DNA of 64,000 nucleotides from Streptomyces sp. NBC_00414 (GTDB lineage Bacteria; Actinomycetota; Actinomycetes; Streptomycetales; Streptomycetaceae). Within the stretch, counting starts at the first letter, position 1. Each line of letters begins with the position of its first letter. The stretch spans positions 6,386,001 to 6,450,000 of the forward strand of contig NZ_CP107935.1 of NCBI RefSeq assembly GCF_036038375.1. The letters run 5' to 3'. A program made the position numbers and the translations under genes. Shown piece by piece: positions 25,377-32,165 of this stretch. The notes beneath the pieces are model-generated. The model did not search any database, was not told where the DNA came from, and worked only from the letters and a program-made list of their open reading frames with translations.

Positions 25377-27500
25377 GTGGAGGTCGGAGAAGACTTCGGG
25401 CCTTGGCTGGCCCGTCAGCTCCAGCTGACGAGGATGAAGCAGACGGAGCTGGCCGAGGCGGTGGGAGTGACCCGTGCCGCTGTCTCCGCCTGGATCACCG
25501 GCCGGGCCGAGCCCCGGACCGAGACGATCAACAAGATTGCCGAAGCGCTCAAGCTGGACGTGGGTACGCTCCATACCCGCACCACCGATACCCTGGCCGG
25601 CCTCCCGATCACTTGGTACCACCGCCCCGGACACGCCGACGGCGGAAGGGAGTTCGGCAACGCGGCGGCCTTCGCCTTCGAGGCCGACCTGGAGGTCCTG
25701 GCCCGCGAGGCGACCCAGAACAGCCTGGACGAGCGTCGCAGGGAGAACGAACAGCCGGTCCGCGTCCGCTACACCCTGAACGAGCTGACCGGCGAGACCC
25801 TGGCCCGATTCCGCACGGCCATCCGCTGGGACGACCTCTTCCCGCACTACGAGAGCGCCGCCGCGCAGGACCAGAAGGTCGGCCGTGTCATCAGCGCGGG
25901 ACTCCGTGAGATGTACGAGCGCGACCGCCTGGTGCTGCTCCGCGTGGACGACTACAACGCGAGCGGTCTGACGGGCGACGACTACGCCGACGGCCGCTTC
26001 GCCGCTGTCGTACGGCGCCAACTCGACAGCCGCAAGGCCGACTCCGGCGCCGGTGGCTCCTACGGTTTGGGCAAGGCCACCTTGTGGGCCACCAGCCGGC
26101 TCGGCCTCGTTCTCATCAACTCCACCCTCGCCGAAGCACACGAAGGGCGCACCGACCGACGGCTGATCGGGCGCCTCGACCTGCCGTGGCGCGAGGTGGA
26201 CGGCAAACCGTACGCGGGCCCCGCCTGGCTCGGCCGCCCGGACGCCGAGGCGGACAACGTGGACGTGGTGCGTTCCTGGTGGGCGGACGAGGACACCGCC
26301 AGGAGCCTGCACCTCGATCGTGAGAGTGACGACCCCGGCACCTCTTTCCTCATCGTCGGGGCGCACGATGTCGCGAGCCTCGCGGGAGCCCGGTCCGACG
26401 GTGACCCGAGCGACGACGAGGACAGCCTGGAACGCATGCACAAGCGGCTGGTCCAGGCGCTCGGCCGTAACTTCTGGGCGGCGATGACGACGGGCGGTGA
26501 CCGACAGCCGCTCCTTGAGGCGTCGGTCCGCACCCAGCGCAACGGCGACGAGTTCCTCAAGGAGGAGCGGGTCGACCCGGTGATCTACCAACCGGCGCGC
26601 TCCCGGGCCCTGCAGGCTTTCCTCGCGGGGAACACGGTGGAGCGGATCACCGAGGTGGGCCAGGTGGCCGCTGTCACCGTGCCGCTGAAGGTGCCGGACA
26701 TCGAGGGACGTCCCGGCTCGGGCGGCGAACACCGAGCCGTGCTGCTCGTCACCGAGGCCTCGGACGCCGACGGCAAGCCGAACCAGGTGACGGCGATGCG
26801 CGGCAACCGGATGACAGTCAGGACGAGCCGCGTTCCCGACCTCCCCATGGGAACCGACCCGTTCCAGGCGGTCCTTCTCGCGGGGCGCGCCGCGGGCGAG
26901 GACGCTCCCTTCGCTGCGGAGGCCGAGGAGTTCCTACGGACGTCGGAACCGCCCGAGCACAACAAGTGGAGCCAGACGGAGGAGCTGCGTATGCGGTACT
27001 CGCCGTCGGCCCACCGTCGGATCGCGGCGCTGACGACGGCGACGAACAAGGCCGTGAAGGAACTGGTCGCCGTCCCGAAGGAGAAGAAGGACAGCAGCGG
27101 CACAGGGAAGGTACGCAAACGGCTGAAGATCTCCGGCAAGGCTGCCGCCAAGGGCAACGCGGCCGCGGCGTTGCCGAAACTCGACGACCTCGACGCCGCG
27201 GTCGGCTCCGACGGGGCGTGGCAGGTCACCGCCGAGGTGAAGGTGCCCGTGGGCGGTGAGACCTGGCACATGAGCCCGGTCGCGAAGATGGACGTCAGAT
27301 CCGGTCCCCGGCCTGTGGTGCGGTGGGCCGAGCTCGTAGCGGTCAGTAACTGCGAAGTGGTCGACGGCATCCTGCACTTCGCGCCCGGCGCGCGCCGGGC
27401 CTCCTTCCGAGGAGTCACCGACGTGAGCACGCACCCCGTACGAGCGGCGCTGACCGGTCTCGTGGTCGAACTCCACACGGGCAAGGGAGACAGCGCATGA
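25377..27500 (+). CDS. XRE-type HTH fused to a GHKL ATPase
   Basis: 707 residues from the GTG at 25377, which follows GAGGGGGA. Residues 8-62 form a helix-turn-helix (KQTELAEAVGVTRAAVSAWI, TINKIAEALKL). Residues about 95-300 carry GHKL ATPase boxes: N box EATQNSLDE (about 111), a DxGxG-like RVDDYNASGL (about 190), and the glycine loop GGSYGLGKATLW (about 226). The C-terminal 400 residues are unlike anything I know, with a Lys-rich linker near residues 560-600 (KEKKDSSGTGKVRKRLK). It begins a three-gene coupled operon divergent from the helicase operon. A role as an ATP-dependent sensor or regulator that binds its own promoter region is inferred. Confidence 0.85.
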   Translation: MEVGEDFGPWLARQLQLTRMKQTELAEAVGVTRAAVSAWITGRAEPRTETINKIAEALKLDVGTLHTRTTDTLAGLPITWYHRPGHADGGREFGNAAAFAFEADLEVLAREATQNSLDERRRENEQPVRVRYTLNELTGETLARFRTAIRWDDLFPHYESAAAQDQKVGRVISAGLREMYERDRLVLLRVDDYNASGLTGDDYADGRFAAVVRRQLDSRKADSGAGGSYGLGKATLWATSRLGLVLINSTLAEAHEGRTDRRLIGRLDLPWREVDGKPYAGPAWLGRPDAEADNVDVVRSWWADEDTARSLHLDRESDDPGTSFLIVGAHDVASLAGARSDGDPSDDEDSLERMHKRLVQALGRNFWAAMTTGGDRQPLLEASVRTQRNGDEFLKEERVDPVIYQPARSRALQAFLAGNTVERITEVGQVAAVTVPLKVPDIEGRPGSGGEHRAVLLVTEASDADGKPNQVTAMRGNRMTVRTSRVPDLPMGTDPFQAVLLAGRAAGEDAPFAAEAEEFLRTSEPPEHNKWSQTEELRMRYSPSAHRRIAALTTATNKAVKELVAVPKEKKDSSGTGKVRKRLKISGKAAAKGNAAAALPKLDDLDAAVGSDGAWQVTAEVKVPVGGETWHMSPVAKMDVRSGPRPVVRWAELVAVSNCEVVDGILHFAPGARRASFRGVTDVSTHPVRAALTGLVVELHTGKGDSA

Positions 27501-28489
27501 AGGCCTATCCGTACCCCCGCCCGTCCGGTCCCGTGACCATGCGCGTCACGGCCGTGCGGCTGAGCGGCCCCGACGAGGCGCGGGAGGACCTGGACACCAA
27601 GGGGTACTCCGTCGTGGAGCAGGTCGTGGCCCTCGGGCGCGCCGAACGCCCGGACTGGGAGACGGCTCGGCTGAAGCTGTCGGCGACCGTGCCGGCCCGG
27701 GAGATAGAGACCAAGGGACACTGGTCGGAGGTGACGGTCGTCGCCGTCCTGGCTGAGAAGGCCACCAACGCCCGGACCGTCGCCCGGCTGGAGCCGGAGG
27801 GACCGGACAACCGGGAGTGGACGGGAAGCATCACGCTCGTTCGGCCCGACCACCTGGACAGGGCGACGCTCTCCGTCCACGTGGTGGCCACCGTCGACGG
27901 CGTGCCGGGCCGGATCATCGCCTCCTCGGAGCGGGACTGGATGGTCGACGTGACGGCCGACGTTCCGCTGCGGGACCGGCAGTTGGACGTCGTGACGGTC
28001 AGCTTCGCGCGTGCGGCCGAGTGGCTGCGCCCCTTCCGGGACGCGCCATGGATGGTGGACACGTCGGGCCGGATGCCGACCGTCCGTCTGAACACCGACT
28101 TCGACGGCCTCACCGCGTTGGTGCAGGGAGCGGGGACCAAGGTCGAGAGTCTGGTGGGCGAGATGTTGCTCTCCCAGTTGTGCACCGACGTGTGGACCGC
28201 CGTGTTCCACACCGCGATCGGCGACCTGGAGATCGAGGACGACGGCACGCCGCTCCTCCCGCCCGACTGGCGGGGTGAGGTGCTGCGCGAGATGTTGCCC
28301 GACGTCGTGCCTGGGCGCTCCGTCGAGGACGCGCTGCGCGAGGTGCACGCCCGACGTACCGGGGACGGGACCTGGGCCGAACTCCAGCCGCGCATCCACT
28401 ACGCCGCCACGCGCCGCGCCGAGGTGCCCAAGGCGTTGGGCGAGACCGTCCGTGGCATCGAACGACTCGACCAGGAGGCCACCGCGTGA
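27497..28489 (+). CDS. Unknown protein of the XRE-GHKL operon
   Basis: 330 residues; ATG overlaps the preceding stop (ATGA). No signal peptide or membrane segment. The first 170 residues look beta-rich (MRVTAVRLSG, KLSATVPAREIE, TVVAVLAEKATN, LSVHVVATVDGVPGRI), perhaps an immunoglobulin-like or C2-like fold. The rest is helical and contains MVDTSGRMPTVRLNTDFDGL. I see no catalytic motif and do not recognise the family. Its tight coupling on both sides indicates that it works with the ATPase before it and the DUF6339-like protein after it. Confidence 0.75.
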   Translation: MKAYPYPRPSGPVTMRVTAVRLSGPDEAREDLDTKGYSVVEQVVALGRAERPDWETARLKLSATVPAREIETKGHWSEVTVVAVLAEKATNARTVARLEPEGPDNREWTGSITLVRPDHLDRATLSVHVVATVDGVPGRIIASSERDWMVDVTADVPLRDRQLDVVTVSFARAAEWLRPFRDAPWMVDTSGRMPTVRLNTDFDGLTALVQGAGTKVESLVGEMLLSQLCTDVWTAVFHTAIGDLEIEDDGTPLLPPDWRGEVLREMLPDVVPGRSVEDALREVHARRTGDGTWAELQPRIHYAATRRAEVPKALGETVRGIERLDQEATA

Positions 28490-29391
28490 CCGCAAGACCC
28501 GAGCACCTGCCGGAGCGGCTGGCGCTGCTCGCCGACATGCAGGCCGCCACGTACATCACCGAGGGTCTGCTGACGGGCCGTGAGGACGTCCCGTCGATCG
28601 CGTTGAACAAGGCCACGGAGGAGTTGCCCGTCGACGACGCCCGATTCCGCCTGCGGCGGGTGCGGGACCTGATCGACGACGTCATGTACAAGGTGCAGGC
28701 GGAGGAGAGGCCCGTCACGGCGGCGGATGCCTGGTTGGCTCCCCGCCTGCACGCCACGCTCCGGCTGACCCGTCGGGAGGCGGCGGACGCACGGCTGTGG
28801 AACTACCTGGCACTCGGAGTGGCACCGGACTACGTCGTCCGGCGACACCTGCCGACGACGCCGAAGAAGGACGGCGGCGCGCCGAGTGTGGCCCGGGCCA
28901 GGTTCCGTGGCGTCCACTACACGCAGGCGTTCGCTCGGCTGTGGTGGACGGCGGAACTGTTCCGGAACGGCCCTGACTACGGACCCGTCGTGGTCGCGTG
29001 CGGGAACCAGGACATGCTCAACACCGCACTACGTATGGACGTCGTCGATCACCGTCCCACCGCCCTGGCCCTTGTCCGCCTCATCGAACGCGAGGTGATA
29101 CGCACCGGCCGGGAGGCCAACGCGCTGGCCTCCGCGGTCAACGCGTCGGCTGCCACGTTGATGTACGACGTGGTCGCGCCGGACTCCGAGCGGGACGCGG
29201 AGCCTTTGCGCGACTGGATCGCAGCAGCGGAGGGAGCCTCCCCGGTCAGTCGGAACGCGCTGCCCGAGGGCCCGGAGGAGGAGCGTGCGCCGGAGACCTC
29301 GGTGGCTGTGCTCACCGACTACTTCGAGGGGCTCTTCGCGGATGCTCCGGTGCGGGGCCGTGAGGTTGTGGAGGAGTCCTCGGCAGGCTGA
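28486..29391 (+). CDS. DUF6339-like protein
   Basis: 301 residues from a GTG that overlaps the preceding stop (GTGA). Mostly helical and Arg-rich. The central part (LWNYLALGVAPDYVVRRHL, YTQAFARLWWTAELFRNGPD, NTALRMDVVDHRPTALALVR) fits DUF6339 as I remember it; its function is unknown. An N-terminal segment FRLRRVRDLIDDVMYKVQAE precedes it. The last 73 bp overlap the 3' end of the convergent cytosine methyltransferase gene, so the two cassettes of the island abut without any spacer. Confidence 0.75.
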   Translation: MTARPEHLPERLALLADMQAATYITEGLLTGREDVPSIALNKATEELPVDDARFRLRRVRDLIDDVMYKVQAEERPVTAADAWLAPRLHATLRLTRREAADARLWNYLALGVAPDYVVRRHLPTTPKKDGGAPSVARARFRGVHYTQAFARLWWTAELFRNGPDYGPVVVACGNQDMLNTALRMDVVDHRPTALALVRLIEREVIRTGREANALASAVNASAATLMYDVVAPDSERDAEPLRDWIAAAEGASPVSRNALPEGPEEERAPETSVAVLTDYFEGLFADAPVRGREVVEESSAG

Positions 29392-30707
29392 TCATAAGGG
29401 TGCCCGGTCGGACAAACTCGCTCCCGCGGGCACCCTTCGAGCCGGAGATCTGCGCTGCGCAGCGCATCGACGGAGCCGCCCCATTCGAGGTTCAGCCCGT
29501 CCGGGAAAGAGGGGGCCAGGCCGAGCGCAGCCCCAAGGACGTGCATGCCGAACACAGGAGGCACCGCATTACCGACCTGCTGCGCCTGGTCTCTTCCGGA
29601 CCACGGGAAATCCCCGGGGAACGATTGGAGGACGCCGGCCTCATGAAGGGTGAAACGAGACAGAGGTTTCCCGTTCGCGTCCATCGGTCGATTGCGGGAA
29701 ATCTTACCCGTGACAGTGAATGAAGGTTGGTCCCAGTGTCGAATTCCCCGCTTCTTGGGATCTCCGCCGGAACCATAGTTGGAGACCACGTAGAATTTCG
29801 AATCGCGCGAAATCGAATCGTGGGAGGCGTCCAGCTCCTTCTTCGCGGCGAACAATGCGGTGTGCATGGAGCGCCACGGTTTCTTTGAACTTGTTTCGGG
29901 TTCCTTCGATTCGACGGGAAACAGCGTCGCGTCGTCCCCGACGGATTTCTGCCGAAGGGTGACGAAACGGTCGTGTGTGGGACCGGGCAGCTTCAAGGGC
30001 TCTTCCGGGTGCTGCTCCCCGTCGATGAGGCGGGCGATGAGGACTGCTCGTTTACGCGTCTGCGGGACGCCGTACTCCTCGGTGCGTAGTACCTCGTAAT
30101 CAACCTGGTACTTCACGTCCTCGTTCTGCACCTGCCCGGAACTGTCGAGGCGTGGACGCTTGATCGCGCCGCCGGCGAGCACCCTTGCGTAGGCATCCCA
30201 GACCGCGTAGACCGCAGGTACCTGCTCCAGGACGATGTATTGGTACGGTCCCCTGCCGGAGGTGATTGCCTTCAGTAGGTAGCGCAGCGGCTCCAGTACC
30301 AGGCCGGTACGCGAATCGAGGTCTTCGAGCTTTTTGTCGACGAGCTGACCTTCTGGGTCTTCGATCAGCTCGTCGATGAGTTCCGTGACCGTATCGAGAG
30401 CTTCTCGCCCGGCGCCTTTCCCCGCGATGGAGAATGACTGGCAGGGCGGTCCACCTGCCAGAACCCTTGTGTGCGGGACCTCGTCGTAACGCTCCTTGCG
30501 CATGACGGTCACATCGGCATGAATGGTCGGCAGGCCGGCCCGGTAACGCGTTTCACACGCGTTGCCGTCCAGCTCGATACCGACGCTGGTGAGACCCAGG
30601 AAGTGCGCTGCGACATCCAATCCGCCGGGGCCGGCGAAGAGGTCGAGGACGTCGTAGTCGAACGATCTGTCCTCGGAGTCGTGCGTCTGTGTTTCCGGGT
30701 TGCTCAT
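29319..30707 (-). CDS. dcm: DNA (cytosine-5) methyltransferase, catalytic
   Basis: 462 residues. C5-methyltransferase motifs: I DLFAGPGGLDVAAHFLG (AdoMet binding), IV GGPPCQSFSIAGKG with the nucleophile Cys89, VI as EQV at 161-163 where ENV is usual, VIII QTRKRAVLIARL, X QQVGNAVPP. The target-recognition region lies between VIII and X (residues about 240-350). The gene is the last of the MORC-Z1 cassette; its ATG overlaps the previous stop by 4 nt. Third-position G/C is visibly lower around 29700-29960 than in neighbours, which suggests recent transfer. The C-terminal 25 residues, Ser/Thr-rich, are encoded within the 73-bp overlap with the DUF6339-like gene. Recognition sequence unknown. Confidence 0.9.
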   Translation of the reverse strand: MSNPETQTHDSEDRSFDYDVLDLFAGPGGLDVAAHFLGLTSVGIELDGNACETRYRAGLPTIHADVTVMRKERYDEVPHTRVLAGGPPCQSFSIAGKGAGREALDTVTELIDELIEDPEGQLVDKKLEDLDSRTGLVLEPLRYLLKAITSGRGPYQYIVLEQVPAVYAVWDAYARVLAGGAIKRPRLDSSGQVQNEDVKYQVDYEVLRTEEYGVPQTRKRAVLIARLIDGEQHPEEPLKLPGPTHDRFVTLRQKSVGDDATLFPVESKEPETSSKKPWRSMHTALFAAKKELDASHDSISRDSKFYVVSNYGSGGDPKKRGIRHWDQPSFTVTGKISRNRPMDANGKPLSRFTLHEAGVLQSFPGDFPWSGRDQAQQVGNAVPPVFGMHVLGAALGLAPSFPDGLNLEWGGSVDALRSADLRLEGCPRERVCPTGHPYDQPAEDSSTTSRPRTGASAKSPSK

Positions 30708-31711
30708 GTGGCCGAAGTGTAGCCGGCGTGTGGGTGTGATCGTCGGCCTAGTGCCTCGGCCACCGAATGCCCCAGAGCCTCACCGACCGCAGGTGGGGCG
30801 GCGTTGCCCACCTGCCGGTAGCGAGCGGTCTTCCGACCGGCGAAACGCCAGTCCTCGGGGAAGTCCTGGAGCAACGCCGCTTGTGCCACGGTGATCTTGA
30901 CCAGCCCCTCGTCGCCCAGAGCCGGGTCCCACCTGAAGTCGTGATCGGGGATCTCGTCACCGAAGGACTTCGTGTAGACCCCCATCCGCTCCCATTGAGC
31001 CTTGGTGCCGCGCGGCCCGAAGTCCGCGCCTCCTCGCGCCTTCGAGCCGCCCACCAGCGTCGGTGCGACGTGTACGGCTTGTGCTGCCCAACGGTCGGCG
31101 TCCGACCAGCCCCGTGACCGCATCGACCGTGCCAGTGCCTGCCCCACCGACACATGTCGGCGAACGGTGGGCGGAGGCGGCTGAAAGGCCGCGGCCCACC
31201 GGCGCTTCACAGCCACGAGGACACCCGACTCGCGGTCCTGCGGCACTCCGAAATCTGCGGCGTTCAGGGCGAACCAGCGTAATTCGTAGCCGAGGTGCTC
31301 CAGTTCGCCGTGCAGGAAGTCCCGTACGGGTGCGAAGGAATCCTTGTCGACCAAGGTGCGCATGTTCTCGATGACCAGGGCGCGCGGTTGTACGGAGTGG
31401 GTGAGGTACGCGGTGGCCTCGATGAGCCGGATCTCTTCGTCCGACGAGTCGCGTGTCACTGTCGCGCTCGACTTCACCCGGGGAAGACCGGCTGTGAGCA
31501 CGTCCACGTCGTACGCCTCCGGGTGCTCCGAAGGGTCGAAGTCCAACAGATCCTCTTGCACCACGTTCCAGTGCGGGCGGTTCATCAGGAGTGTCTCGCA
31601 CGCATGCGGGTCGATGTCCAGGAGCAGCTTCGGTTCGAAGCCGGCTCTCTCCAGCCCGAGCGCGAGACCCCCCGCGCCTGAGCAGACATCGACGAACGTC
31701 AGCTCACTCAT
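30704..31711 (-). CDS. Cytosine methyltransferase homologue lacking the catalytic Cys
   Basis: 335 residues. Motif I FVDVCSGAGGLALGLERAG, II LLDIDPHACETL, VI IENMR (115-118), VIII VPQDRESGVLVAVKR and X YRQVGNAAPPAVGEALG are all well kept, so AdoMet binding and fold should be intact. Motif IV, normally GxPPCQxxS, reads TAGLPRVKSSATVTR: Pro77 is followed by Arg78, and no Cys is nearby. It should therefore not form the usual covalent cytosine intermediate. It may be a regulatory or DNA-recognition partner of the intact enzyme encoded next to it, or use different chemistry. The reading frame shows no frameshift, so it is not a simple decay product. The start overlaps the vsr gene by 8 bp. Confidence 0.85.
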   Translation of the reverse strand: MSELTFVDVCSGAGGLALGLERAGFEPKLLLDIDPHACETLLMNRPHWNVVQEDLLDFDPSEHPEAYDVDVLTAGLPRVKSSATVTRDSSDEEIRLIEATAYLTHSVQPRALVIENMRTLVDKDSFAPVRDFLHGELEHLGYELRWFALNAADFGVPQDRESGVLVAVKRRWAAAFQPPPPTVRRHVSVGQALARSMRSRGWSDADRWAAQAVHVAPTLVGGSKARGGADFGPRGTKAQWERMGVYTKSFGDEIPDHDFRWDPALGDEGLVKITVAQAALLQDFPEDWRFAGRKTARYRQVGNAAPPAVGEALGHSVAEALGRRSHPHAGYTSAT

Positions 31712-32150
31712 CGTTCTCCATCCCCCTGTTGCCGTGCCGCTGCCGGTCCACTGCGGCCGCCACCCGCTCCGCCACCTCGCTCGGCGCCTCGTGCTCCCAG
31801 AACCGCAGCACCGTCCACCCCGACGCCACCAGGTGCCGCGTCGTCTCCGCGTCCCGGGCCATGTTGCGGTCCAGCTTCTCGCGCCACCACTCCGCGTTCG
31901 CCTTCGGCTGGGTCGCGTGCTGCGGGCAGCCGTGCCAGAAGCAGCCGTCCATGAAGACGGCGACCTTGGTGCGGGTGAAGGCGATGTCGATCGTGCGCCG
32001 GGACATCTCCGGGACCCGGACGTTGAGGCGGTACCGACGGCCCGCGGCATGGAGCAGCTTCCGCACGGCCACCTCGGGTGCGGTGTCCCGTCTCGCCTGT
32101 CGACTCATCCTCGCGGAGACGGCGGGCGAGGAGGGTTTCGCGGTGTTCAT
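31704..32150 (-). CDS. vsr: Very short patch repair (Vsr) endonuclease
   Basis: 148 residues. Vsr family throughout: MSRQARRDTAPEVAVRKLLH, RRTIDIAFTRTKVAVFMDG with catalytic Asp55, and CFWHGCPQH with the zinc/active-site Cys and His residues (70-75), then LVASGWTVLRFWEHE. Vsr nicks beside T:G mismatches that arise by deamination of 5-methylcytosine and so travels with cytosine methyltransferases. In MORC-Z1 operons a Vsr-fold enzyme has alternatively been proposed as the restriction nuclease. It lies 15 bp after the Z1 gene and overlaps the next gene by 8 bp. Confidence 0.93.
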   Translation of the reverse strand: MNTAKPSSPAVSARMSRQARRDTAPEVAVRKLLHAAGRRYRLNVRVPEMSRRTIDIAFTRTKVAVFMDGCFWHGCPQHATQPKANAEWWREKLDRNMARDAETTRHLVASGWTVLRFWEHEAPSEVAERVAAAVDRQRHGNRGMENDE

Positions 32151-32165
32151 GGACGCTTCCCGTGC

